A DNA stretch of 64,000 nucleotides, taken from NCBI RefSeq assembly GCF_000971275.1, contig NZ_LAPV01000170.1, forward strand, positions 1 to 64,000. The letters run 5' to 3'. Below the pieces are notes generated by a model. It worked only from the letters and a program-made list of their open reading frames with translations. It had not been told where the DNA came from and ran no database searches. Origin of the DNA: Devosia psychrophila (GTDB lineage: Bacteria; Pseudomonadota; Alphaproteobacteria; Rhizobiales; Devosiaceae). The position numbers and the translations under genes were made by a program. The stretch's first letter is position 1; every line of letters begins with the position of its first letter. Positions 8,573-18,273 of the stretch are shown piece by piece.

Positions 8573-9523
8573 CTACCCCTTCGCGTACCAACCCTCGACC
8601 CGCGCAACTTCCTCCGCCGATCCCAATATCACCGGCACCCGCTGATGAATCCCCGTCGGCACCAGCTCCAATATTCCCTCGCGGCCAGTCGTCGATTTCC
8701 CGCCCGCGGCTTCCACAATCATCGCCATCGGATTGGCCTCATACAGCAGCCGCAGCCGGCCGCCCTTACCAGTGGTCTCGCTATCCAGCGGATACATGAA
8801 AATCCCGCCGCGCATCAAAATCCGATGGATATCCGCCACCATCGACCCCACCCAGCGCATATTATACCGCTTGCCCGCCGACCCCGTTTCGCCTGCAACA
8901 TTCTCTGCCACATAGCCCTTGGTCGCTGCGTCCCAAAACCGTTCGCGGGCCGTATTGATCGCATACTCGCCTGACGCTTCAGCCACCGCCACCGTATCCA
9001 GCGTCAAGACGAACTGCCCCGCGCCATCCAGCGTAAACACCACCACACTCGCCCCAAACGTCAGCACCAGGCTAGTCGCCGGCCCATAAGCCGCATATCC
9101 GGCCGCCAACTGGTCCTTGCCCTGCTGCAGCAATCCCTTGCGCGCATCCAGGACCGAAAAAATCGTGCCCACGGTGACGTTTACGTCGAGGTTCGAAGAT
9201 CCATCCAACGGATCGGTGGCCACCATGAAGTCACCCTGATTCTCCAGGTGAACCGCCTCATCCAGCTCTTCCGACACCAGAATCGAAATCTCGACATTTT
9301 CCCGTATGTGATTCAAAACAATGTCGTTTGAGATCACATCGAGCGCCTTCTGCGCCTCGCCCTGGACATTGGTATGCCCCGCCAGCCCGGTATGGCCCTC
9401 GATCGGCGCCAACCGCAAAACCGCAGCAATCTCCGCACTCGCCGCCGCCATCGTCGCCACCACCGACGCCAGTTTCGGATCGACAGTCTGTGCAGCAAGC
9501 CAGTCGGCAAGGGTCGTGGTCAT
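8573..9523 (-). CDS. fbp: Fructose-1,6-bisphosphatase, class I
   Basis: Hydrolyses fructose 1,6-bisphosphate to fructose 6-phosphate in gluconeogenesis (and the Calvin cycle where present). The 316-residue protein has the class I signature set: a GEAQKALDVISNDI region, VSEELDEA (residues 83-90, metal-binding acids), DPLDGSSNLDVN (104-115), a substrate-loop region around YNMRWVGSMVADIHRIL, and a C-terminal YEANPMAMIVEAAGG. The start at 9523 (MTTTLADW) is preferred over an upstream in-frame codon at 9565 because family proteins begin near here. Palindromic repeats flank it on both sides. Confidence 0.93.
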   Translation of the reverse strand: MTTTLADWLAAQTVDPKLASVVATMAAASAEIAAVLRLAPIEGHTGLAGHTNVQGEAQKALDVISNDIVLNHIRENVEISILVSEELDEAVHLENQGDFMVATDPLDGSSNLDVNVTVGTIFSVLDARKGLLQQGKDQLAAGYAAYGPATSLVLTFGASVVVFTLDGAGQFVLTLDTVAVAEASGEYAINTARERFWDAATKGYVAENVAGETGSAGKRYNMRWVGSMVADIHRILMRGGIFMYPLDSETTGKGGRLRLLYEANPMAMIVEAAGGKSTTGREGILELVPTGIHQRVPVILGSAEEVARVEGWYAKG

Positions 9524-9641
9524 GTAAAAACTCCAGGCAAGGGCAGGGTGCCCCAGTGTCCCCAACTACCGCCCAGAGGCAAGGCCAACTTTGGCATGAG
9601 TGTTGTTTCGACGGATCAGCACAAGAAGCGTCCTTGTCGGA

Positions 9642-9760
9642 TACCCCCACCCAACCTCCCCCTGATAGGGGGAGGAGCTTGCCCGGTGACTGCCTGAGAT
9701 AGTGCCCGAAACTGGATAGGATTCCTCCCCCTCATCAGGGGGAGGCGAGGTGGGGGTACC
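9642..9760. repeat. C-rich palindromic intergenic repeat (copy 2)
   Basis: A mirror-like pair of hairpins. ACCCCCACCCAACCTCCCCC plus TGATAGGGGGAGG on the left is answered by CCTCCCCCTCATCAGGGGGA and GGCGAGGTGGGGGTACC on the right. It fills the gap between the glutamate dehydrogenase stop and the fructose-bisphosphatase start. Confidence 0.85.
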
Positions 9761-9775
9761 CCAAAAAAGGCCTCA

Positions 9776-12700
9776 TCAGCTCTCCTGCGCCAAATCCGCC
9801 AACAGCCCTGCCGCCACGCTCAACCGAGACACCGTAAGCACCCCCTGCGTCAGTTCCTTCACCGCCTCAGCCGTCCGCGCGATCCCGGCCCGACCCATCC
9901 ACGCCACCACGCCGCCCTCGGTCTTCAACACGTCCGCAGTCAAATCGCGCTGCGCCCGCATCAAATTAGCCAGCGCCCGGTCCAGTGCCATCCGGTCGAA
10001 CCGGTCGCTGAGCCGGATATCCCGCCCCTGTTCCACCACAGGCCACAGGTTAAAGGTCGCGAACACCCCAAAGAATGCCGCCGCCCCGTCACCCACTGAA
10101 ACGCCTGCGCGTTCGCTGACCAGCACGATATCGCTGGCATAGCTCAGCACCGGCAGCTCGGCGATCGACTGCGCCAAACCCTCGGATATACCCTGAGCCA
10201 CCAGCGCTGCCACCGTCTCGGCAATCCGCTCGGCCAGCGAAGCCGGCAGCGTATGCGTCATGAGCCCGCGCAGCGCCGCCACCCCGGCAGCGTGCCGCTC
10301 GACCAGCCCGGCCAATCCCTGCGTCACATCGGAATTGCGCAGGAACCACAGGCTTTCCTGCCGCAGCAGGTTCATCACGGCGGCGTACAGTCCAAGCTGG
10401 ACTTCGCCCGCCACCGCGCCATCAAGCCCATCGATAGCTGTATTCAGCGCCGTCAGACCATAGACGTCCCGCGTGGCGGCATAGGCCAACGCAACTTCGC
10501 CCGGGCTGGCACTCGTGGCCGCCGTCAATTCGCTGACAAATGCCGGCCCGCCACGATTGATCATCGCATTGGCCAGCACCGTGGCGATGACTTCGCGCTT
10601 CAGCCGATGCTGCGCCACCTGCTCCGGATACGCCGAACGCAGCGTTTCCGGGAAATAGCGATACAGCTCGCCCGCCAGGTAGCCATCGTCGATCGCCTCG
10701 CCCTCTAGCAGGTCCGCATAAAGCGTCAACTTGGCGTAGGCCAGGGTCACAGCCAGCTCCGGCCGCACCAATGCCGTGCCGCTGGTGGCTCGCGCATCGA
10801 TCGCCGCATCCGTCGGCAAAAACTCCACCGCCCGGTCCAGCAGCCCGCGCTCTTCCAGCTGCTCGATCAGTTCCCGATGATCCGGCAACTCGTCCAGCCC
10901 CGCCTGCTGTGCCAGTGAAATCGCCAGCCCCTGCAGGTAATTGTTGCGTAGGCACAACGCCGCAACCTCACCGGTCATCGTGACCAGGAACGCATTTCGA
11001 TCCTCAATCTCCAGCGATCCGTCGTTCAGCAGCGGCGCCAGCGCAATCTTGATATTGACCTCGAGATCGGACGAATTCACCCCCGCCGAATTGTCGATTG
11101 CATCGGTATTGATCCGGCCGCCCTTGAGCGCATAATCCACCCGCCCGCGCTGCGTGACGCCCAGGTTCGCCCCTTCGCCAATCACCTTGGCGCGCAGATC
11201 GGCGCCGGTAATGCGGATCGCGTCATTGGCCCGGTCGCCCACCTCGGCATCACTCTCCACCGCCGAGCGCACATAGGTCCCAATCCCGCCAAACCACAGC
11301 AGGTCCACATAGGCCTTCAAAATCGATGTCATCACCTCGGCCGGCGTTGCATGCGCCACATGCAGCCCCAGAGCCGCCTGCATTTCCGCAGTCAGCGCGA
11401 TGGCCTTGAGAGACCGCGAGAACACCCCGCCGCCTACCGAAATCAGCCCCTTGTCATAATCCTGCCAGCTCGACCGGGGCAGGGCGAACAACCGCTGTCG
11501 CTCGGCAAGGCTCGTCACGGCATCCGGGCTCGGATCGATGAAAATATCGCGATGGTCGAATGCCGCGATCAACCGGATTTCGGGGCTCAGCAACATGCCA
11601 TTGCCGAACACGTCGCCGCTCATGTCGCCGATGCCGACCACGGTGAAGGGTTCGCGCTGGATGTCGCGGTCCATCTCGCGGAAATGCCGCTTCACCGCCT
11701 CCCAGCCGCCGCGCGCCGTAATGCCCATCTTCTTGTGGTCATAGCCGGCAGAGCCACCCGAGGCGAACGCATCGCCCAACCAGTATCCACGCGAAATGGC
11801 GATGCCGTTGGCGGTGTCGGAAAAGCTCGCCGTGCCCTTGTCCGCCGCCACCACTAGATAAGGATCGTCCCCATCCCGCCGTATCACATCCGTTGGCGGC
11901 ACCAGGGCGCCGTTGACCAGATTGTCCGTCAGATCCAGCAGCGCGCCGATGAAAATCTTGTAGGCGGCGACACCCTCGGCGGCGAAAGCCTCTCGCGCCA
12001 TCCCGGCCACCAGGTGCTTTGGCACGAAACCGCCCTTGGCCCCCACAGGCACGATTACCGCATTCTTGACCTGCTGCGCCTTGACCAGCCCCAGCACCTC
12101 GGTACGGAAGTCCTCCGGCCGGTCCGACCAGCGAATGCCGCCGCGCGCAATGGCGCCAAACCGCATGTGTATGCCCTCGACGCGCGGCGAATACACCGAA
12201 ATCTCGCGATACGGCCGCGGCGCCACCATGGCTTCGACCAGCGACGCGTTAAACTTGATCGCCAGCGCCGGCATCCGCTTGCCCTCGGCGTCGCGCTGGA
12301 ACGCATTGGTCCGCACCGATGCTTCGATGAGGTTCACAAACCGCCTGATGATCGTGTCCTCGTCTAGCGACGCCATAGCGTCCAGCGCCGCCACGATGCG
12401 CTCCCTTCCCGCCTCGCCCGCCACTTCGCGCTCAGCCAATTCCGGGTCATGCAGCGCGTTGAACAGTGCCACCAGCGCGGATGCCGCCTCGCTCTGCTTC
12501 ACCAGCACATTGGCAATATAGCGCTGCGAATACGACGTCCCGATCTGCCGCATGTAGCGCGACAGCGCACGCAGCAGGGCCGCGTCGTTCCAGCCGAGCT
12601 GAGACCGCGACACCAGCGCATTGAGCGCGTCGCTTTCCGCCAGCCCATCCCAAACCGCCAGCAGTCCTTCCTCGATTGCTGCACCGCGCGTCGCCACATC

Positions 12701-14455
12701 GAAGCTGCCCTCGGCCGGTTCCAGCACCATGTCGTGCAGATAGCGCTCGACGCCATCGCGCGGCACAATCGTATAGGTCCGCTCGTCGATCACCCGAAAG
12801 CCGAACGCTTCCAGCATCGGCACGCGGTCGCTCAGCGGAATGGCGCTTTCACGATGATAGAACTTCAGCCCCAGCGAGCCGTCGGCCCCGGTCCGCGTCC
12901 GCAGCCTGATCGCTACGCCGGCGCCGTTCCCCAGGCCGCGCATCACCTCTATATCGTCCAGCGCATCGGCCGCATTATTACGCGACTGATACGCCGCGGA
13001 AAACGCCCCGCGATAATCGCTGATCGCCGCCGGATCGACTGCCGTTGCCGCCAGAACATCGCCAAAATTGCTGGTTAGCGCCGAAACACGCTCCTCCAGT
13101 TCTGCCCGGCTCGGCTGCGGCGTCGGCCCGGCCACCCGGCCGATGATTACATGCAACCGCACCAGTTCCCCTTCCGGGAAATGCGGATAATAGGCTGAAA
13201 CGCGCCCGTCATGGACCTGCGCCAGGTAACGCGCGATCCGGGCTCGGGCCTCGCTATCGTAGCGGTCGCGCGGCACATAGACCAATACCGAGACGAAATT
13301 GTCGAACCGGTCGATCCGCGGCAGCACCCGCACCCGTGGGCGTTCGTATAGCCCCGCAATGGCGGTGGCGAATTCAAACAATTGCTCGACGCCGATCTGG
13401 AACAGCTCGTCGCGCGGATAGCTATCCAGAGCGCTGAGCAGCGTGCGCCCGTCATGCCCCAGCGGATCGACGCCAGATTTGCGCATCACCTCGGCAATCT
13501 TGCGCCGGATGATCGGAACATCGGTATGCGGCGTCGCCTGCGCCTGCGCCGTGAACAGCCCGACGATGCGCAATTCGCCCAGCGCCGCGCCGTCACCGCC
13601 AAACAGCTTGATGCCCACATAATCCATATGCACGCGCCGGTGCACCCGCGCCCGCACATTGGCCTTGGTCACCAACAGCGCTTCGTTGCTAGCCATGAAG
13701 GCCGTATGCTGCGGCGTCGATTCCACAAAGGTCGGGCCGCTGCGCAGCACCTTGAATTCCGGATCGCGCAAAATCCCCAGCCCGCTATCAGCCAACGGCT
13801 CCAGCCCATCGGCGCTTAGCCGGTATTCGCGCATCCCGAGGAAAGTGAAATTGTGCTCGATCAGCCAGTCGAGAAACCGTAGCGGCTCGTCCTTCTGCGC
13901 CGCGGGGCTCCGCTCCAGTGAACTGATGGCCCGTCGTAGCCGTTCCAGCATCGGCTGCCAGTCACGCACTGCGCTGGTGACCTCGTTCATGGTCGCCTCG
14001 ACCTCGCGGGTCAGCGCGTCGACATCGGCAACCGGATCGCTGTGGATATGCAAGAGGCTCAGCGCCCGCCCGCCATTGTCGATGACCTGCCCTTGCCACA
14101 CCTTGACCACCGGATGGGTGAACAGCTTGACGGTGCCGCCCGCCGCACGCACCGCTGCCAGTGCCGAATCGACGATGAACGGCATGTCCGGCGAAATCAC
14201 ATCCAGCACCAACGCATCGCCCGCATGCGCCGGCTGTGTGGCGATCAACCGGCTGTCGTCGCCATCAAAGGACAGCAGGTTCTGATAGGACCGCCGCAGG
14301 TTTGCCTCGAACTGCTCAGGCGACACAACCCCCAGGTCCTCGCCGTCCGTCGCCAGCACCGCCGCCCTCAGGAAGCGTGCAAAGCCCGCGTCCTCGCTCG
14401 CCAATGCTGCAGCCCGCTCCAGCAGGGCCGGACGCCTCGATTGTCCCAGGTCCAT
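9776..14455 (-). CDS. NAD-specific glutamate dehydrogenase, large (180-kDa) type
   Basis: Oxidative deamination of glutamate to 2-oxoglutarate and ammonia with NAD, feeding amino-acid carbon into the TCA cycle. At 1559 residues it matches the very large GDH class found in Proteobacteria and Actinobacteria. It has a long N-terminal regulatory part with ACT-like segments, a central catalytic domain and a C-terminal extension. Around residue 800 the catalytic stretch reads KNAVIVPVGAKGGFVPKH, with the substrate-binding lysines. The Rossmann part near residue 1092 has VIGEGANLGVTQRGR. The gene stands alone on the minus strand, flanked downstream by a palindromic repeat. Its position not far from putA fits a role in amino-acid catabolism, but nothing shows co-regulation. 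Confidence 0.95.
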   Translation of the reverse strand: MDLGQSRRPALLERAAALASEDAGFARFLRAAVLATDGEDLGVVSPEQFEANLRRSYQNLLSFDGDDSRLIATQPAHAGDALVLDVISPDMPFIVDSALAAVRAAGGTVKLFTHPVVKVWQGQVIDNGGRALSLLHIHSDPVADVDALTREVEATMNEVTSAVRDWQPMLERLRRAISSLERSPAAQKDEPLRFLDWLIEHNFTFLGMREYRLSADGLEPLADSGLGILRDPEFKVLRSGPTFVESTPQHTAFMASNEALLVTKANVRARVHRRVHMDYVGIKLFGGDGAALGELRIVGLFTAQAQATPHTDVPIIRRKIAEVMRKSGVDPLGHDGRTLLSALDSYPRDELFQIGVEQLFEFATAIAGLYERPRVRVLPRIDRFDNFVSVLVYVPRDRYDSEARARIARYLAQVHDGRVSAYYPHFPEGELVRLHVIIGRVAGPTPQPSRAELEERVSALTSNFGDVLAATAVDPAAISDYRGAFSAAYQSRNNAADALDDIEVMRGLGNGAGVAIRLRTRTGADGSLGLKFYHRESAIPLSDRVPMLEAFGFRVIDERTYTIVPRDGVERYLHDMVLEPAEGSFDVATRGAAIEEGLLAVWDGLAESDALNALVSRSQLGWNDAALLRALSRYMRQIGTSYSQRYIANVLVKQSEAASALVALFNALHDPELAEREVAGEAGRERIVAALDAMASLDEDTIIRRFVNLIEASVRTNAFQRDAEGKRMPALAIKFNASLVEAMVAPRPYREISVYSPRVEGIHMRFGAIARGGIRWSDRPEDFRTEVLGLVKAQQVKNAVIVPVGAKGGFVPKHLVAGMAREAFAAEGVAAYKIFIGALLDLTDNLVNGALVPPTDVIRRDGDDPYLVVAADKGTASFSDTANGIAISRGYWLGDAFASGGSAGYDHKKMGITARGGWEAVKRHFREMDRDIQREPFTVVGIGDMSGDVFGNGMLLSPEIRLIAAFDHRDIFIDPSPDAVTSLAERQRLFALPRSSWQDYDKGLISVGGGVFSRSLKAIALTAEMQAALGLHVAHATPAEVMTSILKAYVDLLWFGGIGTYVRSAVESDAEVGDRANDAIRITGADLRAKVIGEGANLGVTQRGRVDYALKGGRINTDAIDNSAGVNSSDLEVNIKIALAPLLNDGSLEIEDRNAFLVTMTGEVAALCLRNNYLQGLAISLAQQAGLDELPDHRELIEQLEERGLLDRAVEFLPTDAAIDARATSGTALVRPELAVTLAYAKLTLYADLLEGEAIDDGYLAGELYRYFPETLRSAYPEQVAQHRLKREVIATVLANAMINRGGPAFVSELTAATSASPGEVALAYAATRDVYGLTALNTAIDGLDGAVAGEVQLGLYAAVMNLLRQESLWFLRNSDVTQGLAGLVERHAAGVAALRGLMTHTLPASLAERIAETVAALVAQGISEGLAQSIAELPVLSYASDIVLVSERAGVSVGDGAAAFFGVFATFNLWPVVEQGRDIRLSDRFDRMALDRALANLMRAQRDLTADVLKTEGGVVAWMGRAGIARTAEAVKELTQGVLTVSRLSVAAGLLADLAQES

Positions 14456-14758
14456 TCATCGACTCCCCAATTCGCAAGACCAGTCTAGGCATCCAATGCC
14501 CGCATGTCGCCATTCACTTCGATGATAGCCGCTTACCGCGATGGCTCCATGACAGCCGCGCATTATGGTCTCGGCAAGCGTCTGGAATGAATTTGCGTGC
14601 CATTGACCCTTTCATCGCTTCGGGCCATGTTTTTCTCGCCAGAGTGCCAATCGCAGCAAAGCGTTTTCTCGCGCGCTCAAAAGGCGCGAGGTCGCCATCT
14701 TGCGATACCCTAGTGGTCTGGTAGTCTTTCAGTCATTCGATCTCAGCGGGAGACAGAG
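14456..14758. other. Intergenic region between divergent GDH and sulfate-binding protein genes
   Basis: Both flanking genes read outward, so this stretch should hold two promoters. I could not identify either with confidence. The only clear structure is a 7-bp-stem hairpin at 14668-14690 (CTCGCGC / GCGCGAG with a 9-base loop) about 70 bases before the sulfate-binding gene. It is too short for a known riboswitch. No small gene is evident. Confidence 0.5.
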
Positions 14759-15796
14759 ATGAAGAACGCTTCCAAATTTATCGCCTACACCGCCCTTGCC
14801 GCGTCACTCACGCTGGGCTTTGCGGTCACGGCGCATGCTCAGGATCGCACCCTGATCAACGTCAGCTACGATCCGACACGTGAACTCTACCAGCAGTTCA
14901 ATGAGGCGTTCATTGCCCATTGGAAGGCTGAAAAGGGCGAGACTGTCGCTATCGAAAATACCCATGGCGGCTCCGGCGCTCAGGCCCGTACCGTCATCGA
15001 CGGCCTCGAAGCCGACGTGGTGACCCTAGCGCTTGAATCCGACATCAACGCCATTTCCGATGCCAATCCCAAGCTGATCCCCGCCGATTGGCGCGGCACG
15101 TTCGAAAACAACAATGCGCCCTACACCTCGACCATCGTGTTCCTGGTTCGCAAGGGCAATCCTGACGGCATCGCCGATTGGGGCGATCTGATCAAGGACG
15201 GCGTCGAAGTCATCACGCCAAATCCCAAGACCTCAGGCGGCGCTCGCTGGAACCTGCTCGCTGCATGGGCTTGGGCCAAGGCACAGCCCGGCGGCTCTGA
15301 TGAAACCGCACAGGCATTCGTCACCGAGCTCTACAAGCACGTCCCCGTGCTCGATACCGGCGCACGTGGCTCGACCACGACATTCGTGCAGCGCGGCATC
15401 GGCGATGTTCTGCTGGCTTGGGAAAACGAGGCCTATCTGGCCCTCAAGGAACTCGGCCCCGACGCCTTCGATATCGTGACCCCCTCGGTCTCGATCCTGG
15501 CCGAACCTCCTGTCGCTCTGGTCGTCGGCAATGCCGAAAAGAAGGGCAACACCGATCTGGCCCAGGCCTATCTCGAATATCTCTATTCGGATGAAGGCCA
15601 GTCGATCGCTGCCGCCAACTACTACCGCCCGTTCAAGCCTGAAGTTGCAAAGCCCGAAGACGTCGCCCGCTTCGGCAAGGTCAACCTCGTGACCATCGCC
15701 GACTTCGGCGGCTGGCGCGAAGCCCAGCCCCACTTCTTCGGCGAAGGCGGCATCTTCGACCAGATCTACACTGGCACCCCTGCCGCTCCCCAATAA
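14759..15796 (+). CDS. sbp: Sulfate ABC transporter, periplasmic sulfate-binding protein
   Basis: High-affinity periplasmic receptor delivering sulfate or thiosulfate to the CysTWA importer. The 345-residue precursor has a signal peptide ending AHA/QD (cleavage near residue 27). Typical Sbp/CysP segments follow: [57 protein letters not shown] and [21 protein letters not shown] purine-rich GGGAGACAGAG precedes the ATG. It is not contiguous with the permease genes, which start about 2.7 kb downstream on the same strand, and its own terminator follows at 15903. Confidence 0.93.
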   Translation: MKNASKFIAYTALAASLTLGFAVTAHAQDRTLINVSYDPTRELYQQFNEAFIAHWKAEKGETVAIENTHGGSGAQARTVIDGLEADVVTLALESDINAISDANPKLIPADWRGTFENNNAPYTSTIVFLVRKGNPDGIADWGDLIKDGVEVITPNPKTSGGARWNLLAAWAWAKAQPGGSDETAQAFVTELYKHVPVLDTGARGSTTTFVQRGIGDVLLAWENEAYLALKELGPDAFDIVTPSVSILAEPPVALVVGNAEKKGNTDLAQAYLEYLYSDEGQSIAAANYYRPFKPEVAKPEDVARFGKVNLVTIADFGGWREAQPHFFGEGGIFDQIYTGTPAAPQ

Positions 15797-15902
15797 CTTC
15801 GCAGGTGGTCTGCGCAGCAGATGAAAGGGTCCAGTGGAGCCTTTCAAACCAAGAAGGCCATGAGAGCTACGCTCGAAAGGCTAGTCCTCCCAGACGCACT
15901 TG

Positions 15903-15931
15903 CGCCGGCCCCAGTGGCCGGCGTTTTGTTT
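15903..15931 (+). terminator. Rho-independent terminator after the sulfate-binding protein gene
   Basis: A perfect 8-bp stem (CGCCGGCC at 15903-15910 with GGCCGGCG at 15916-15923), a 5-base loop, then TTTTGTTT. A weaker hairpin with arms TGAAAGG/CCTTTCA lies at 15822-15846. Confidence 0.8.
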
Positions 15932-15949
15932 GGAAACTGTGCTACGATG

Positions 15950-16030
15950 ACGTCTGTCGACAGGCTCAGGATGAGGTCTGCTGAGAACTAAAAGTAGACC
16001 TCATGGTGAGCCCGCGGAAGCACGAGGGCG
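15950..16030. repeat. Second type of intergenic palindromic repeat
   Basis: CAGGCTCAGGATGAGGTCTGCT is followed 10 bases later by AGTAGACCTCATGGTGAGCC, an imperfect inverted repeat of about 20 bp. It differs in sequence from the C-rich family. Similar GGCTCAGGATGAGGTC-like repeats are widespread in alphaproteobacterial genomes, as far as I recall; only one copy of this type is seen here. Confidence 0.6.
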
Positions 16031-16045
16031 TGGCACAATCGCTCT

Positions 16046-16327
16046 TCAATGTACGGTATGCACACCCACCGGCTCATCATCCCCGCCAGTCCCGACCTTC
16101 GGCCCGGCCCAGAACACAATATACAGCAGCTCTTCCCCCGCCGCGTCGGTGATCTCGATCGACCTCGGCAGTCGCGTATCGCCGCCCGTACTTGCCGCAC
16201 GCTCGACGATCGCCTTGGCCAAGGAGGCGGCATTGCGCTCTGCCGCCTCGAGGTCCGGCAGGTCACTGCCGTCCGTGTCGGGGATCAGTTGGTCATCGGT
16301 GCGGTAGTGAAAGTAGAATCGGGGCAT
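16046..16327 (-). CDS. DUF6894 family small protein
   Basis: A 93-residue protein starting MPRFYFHYRTDDQLIPDTDG, the typical opening of DUF6894 proteins, which are common and often multicopy in Hyphomicrobiales. The middle has DLEAAERNAASLAKAIV and a C-terminal strand (SIEITDAAGEELLYIVFW). The function is unknown. The start at 16327 is fixed by the family pattern; the longer frame upstream overlaps the flavin reductase gene antisense-free but has no similarity. It lies 68 bases beyond the flavin reductase stop on the same strand, so co-transcription is possible. Confidence 0.75.
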   Translation of the reverse strand: MPRFYFHYRTDDQLIPDTDGSDLPDLEAAERNAASLAKAIVERAASTGGDTRLPRSIEITDAAGEELLYIVFWAGPKVGTGGDDEPVGVHTVH

Positions 16328-16395
16328 GCGCGCCTCCCTCGAAGAGGAAATGCCCAAGCAGGCAAGGAGTTGCCAGCCTGCCAGCTTCAGTGCGG

Positions 16396-16935
16396 TCAGT
16401 CGAGGCCGGTCAAGCCATGATATTGGTGGCGCTGCCACAATAGCGGCGTCCGGCTCGTTGTGTTTTCCGCCTCGATTATGGCTCCCGCAAACAGCACATG
16501 CGTTCCCGTCTCCATCGCGCCGATCACCCCGCAGTCGAGCGCCGTGACCGCGCCCTGCAACATCGGATGCCCCGATGGCCATTCGCCCCACTGGCCGCGG
16601 CTGAACCGCTCTTCGGCCACGACCCGCCCCGCAAAGGCATCGGCAACCTCGCTCTGGTCATCAGCCAGCATGGCAAAGGAAAACCCCCCCGTCTTTGCGA
16701 TCAGGTCAGCCAACCGGCTCAATATGTCGATTGAAATGAGAATTGTTGGCGGGTTTATCGACAGCGACATCACTGACGTCACCGTCCGCCCGATCCGCTC
16801 GTCGCCGCGTCGCGCCGTCACGAGGCTAACGGTGGAAGCCATCGCCGCCATGGCGGAGCGAAACTCCGCATTGCCAACAACGGGCCGGCGGGAAGGGCGC
16901 AGATGCATGGTGTCGGGCAATTCGAAGTCAGCCAT
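16396..16935 (-). CDS. Flavin reductase-like domain protein
   Basis: A 179-residue FMN-binding split-barrel protein of the flavin reductase family (HpaC/RutF-like), which typically reduces FMN or FAD with NAD(P)H for a partner monooxygenase. Supporting segments are FRSAMAAMASTVSLVTARRG, GRTVTSVMSLSINPPTILIS, FSFAMLADDQSEVADAFAG and a closing HVLFAGAIIEAENT. The ATG at 16935 is used; an in-frame TTG lies 12 bases upstream. It is divergent from the SufR-like regulator/haemoglobin pair. No monooxygenase is nearby, so the electron acceptor is unknown. Confidence 0.85.
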   Translation of the reverse strand: MADFELPDTMHLRPSRRPVVGNAEFRSAMAAMASTVSLVTARRGDERIGRTVTSVMSLSINPPTILISIDILSRLADLIAKTGGFSFAMLADDQSEVADAFAGRVVAEERFSRGQWGEWPSGHPMLQGAVTALDCGVIGAMETGTHVLFAGAIIEAENTTSRTPLLWQRHQYHGLTGLD

Positions 16936-17052
16936 AATGCTATTCAATTCTCTCTCCGGGCATAACCATCAAACGCCCACCACTGCGTCGTTCTAGCTGC
17001 GAGGACACTGCATCGCTTGCAATTTAACGCTGCGCCATCTAATTTCCAAGTA

Positions 17053-17766
17053 ATGACTTTGAAAACCTCCGGCGCCAATATGTCAATCGAGAACTGGGAC
17101 AACACGGCTCGACCCGGCGTCGCCGCGGCTTGGTCTCCGCGCAGCCCGGCCGAGCGCGTATTGATGGCGCTCAAGATGCATGGCGCCCTGTCGTCCGCAG
17201 AACTGGGCAGCAAGCTTGCCACCACAGGTGAAGCGGCCCGCCAGCAATTGGCCCGCCTTGCTGAAGAAGGCCTGGTCGCTTCTGCCAGCGAGGCCAGGGG
17301 CGTCGGTCGCCCCACCCAGCGCTGGAGCCTCACAGCGGCCGCCCAGTCGCGCTTCCCCGATACCCACGCCGCACTGACCGTTCAACTGCTCGACATCGTC
17401 CGCACGTCCTTGGGCGAAGCCGCGCTCGAGACTCTGATTTCCGTTCGCGAAGCCGAAACCCACACTGCCTATCACTCCGTCATCGCCGCTGATTTGCCTC
17501 TCCGCGACAAGGTCGCCGCGCTCGCCGACCTGCGCTCCGCCGAAGGCTATATGGCGGGCTGGAGCGAGGAGCCGGACGGCACGCTGGTCCTCGTCGAAAA
17601 CCACTGCCCGATCTGCGCCGCCGCCACCGCCTGCCAGGGTTTTTGCCGCGCTGAACTCGACGTTTTCCGCTCCATCCTCGGCAGCGAAGCGACCATCCAG
17701 CGCACGGAGCACATCGTCTCAGGCGGCCGCCGCTGCACCTATTCCATCCGAAAGACCGACGCATGA
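17053..17766 (+). CDS. SufR-like winged-helix regulator with C-terminal cysteine cluster
   Basis: A transcriptional regulator of the COG2345 type. The N-terminal winged helix spans roughly residues 25-75 (RVLMALKMHGALSSAELG then GEAARQQLARLAEEGLV). The C-terminal sensor domain has Cys-x2-Cys-x5-Cys-x3-Cys in HCPICAAATACQGFCRAE, plus a last Cys in GGRRCTYSI. In SufR and relatives such cysteines hold an Fe-S cluster that senses iron, oxidants or NO, so a cluster is likely here, but the spacing differs from SufR itself. It overlaps the truncated haemoglobin gene by 4 bases, so the pair is one operon, and it is divergent from the flavin reductase. The start is uncertain: ATG 17053 is used, ATG 17080 is equally possible. 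Confidence 0.82.
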   Translation: MTLKTSGANMSIENWDNTARPGVAAAWSPRSPAERVLMALKMHGALSSAELGSKLATTGEAARQQLARLAEEGLVASASEARGVGRPTQRWSLTAAAQSRFPDTHAALTVQLLDIVRTSLGEAALETLISVREAETHTAYHSVIAADLPLRDKVAALADLRSAEGYMAGWSEEPDGTLVLVENHCPICAAATACQGFCRAELDVFRSILGSEATIQRTEHIVSGGRRCTYSIRKTDA

Positions 17767-18254
17767 GCGACGAAAACCCGCGCCCGCCGGTCGGCACCCA
17801 GCACCAGCGCGTCGGCTGGGAAACCCCCGCGGGTCTGGACGAAGCCATGATCCGCACGGTGGTCGATCGCTTCTACGACGACGCTCGCAGCGATCCAATT
17901 ATCGGCCCGGTGTTTAATCGCATCATCGCCCCCGAAGCCTGGCCGCACCACCTCGCAACCATCGCCGATTTCTGGAGTTCCATGCTCCTGGGCACCGGAC
18001 GCTACGCCGGTCGCCCCATGCCCAAGCACATGGCTATCCCCGAACTGTCCGATGCCCACTTCATGCGCTGGCTCGCCCTGTTCCGCCGCACCGCCGAAAC
18101 CGTCTGCCCACCCGAAATCGCCGCCCTGTTCATTGAGCGCTCCGAACGCATCGGCAACAGCTTCCGCATGAACATCTATATGCGCCGCGGCGAAGACATT
18201 ACCGCCATGGCCTCGCTCGAGCGCGAAACGCCGACTTGGACACCGCCGAAATAA
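17763..18254 (+). CDS. Group III truncated haemoglobin
   Basis: A 163-residue haem protein of the group III 2-on-2 globins, thought to handle oxygen or NO in the cytoplasm. The globin body shows VVDRFYDDARSDPIIGPVFN, then WPHHLATIADFWSSMLLG and RYAGRPMPKHMAIPELSDAH. The His of the PKHMAI segment is the probable proximal haem ligand and HFMRWL follows as in the family. It starts inside the stop of the regulator gene (ATGA overlap). Pairing with a cysteine-cluster regulator suggests a nitrosative or redox response; that role is inferred. Confidence 0.88.
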   Translation: MSDENPRPPVGTQHQRVGWETPAGLDEAMIRTVVDRFYDDARSDPIIGPVFNRIIAPEAWPHHLATIADFWSSMLLGTGRYAGRPMPKHMAIPELSDAHFMRWLALFRRTAETVCPPEIAALFIERSERIGNSFRMNIYMRRGEDITAMASLERETPTWTPPK

Positions 18255-18273
18255 TTCCAGCCTTCCCAGTCGA

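Noticed and set aside
14668-14690. A possible riboswitch ahead of the sulfate-binding protein gene
   Set aside because: Only one short hairpin is present. Nothing resembles the conserved core of a known SAM or other sulfur-related riboswitch.
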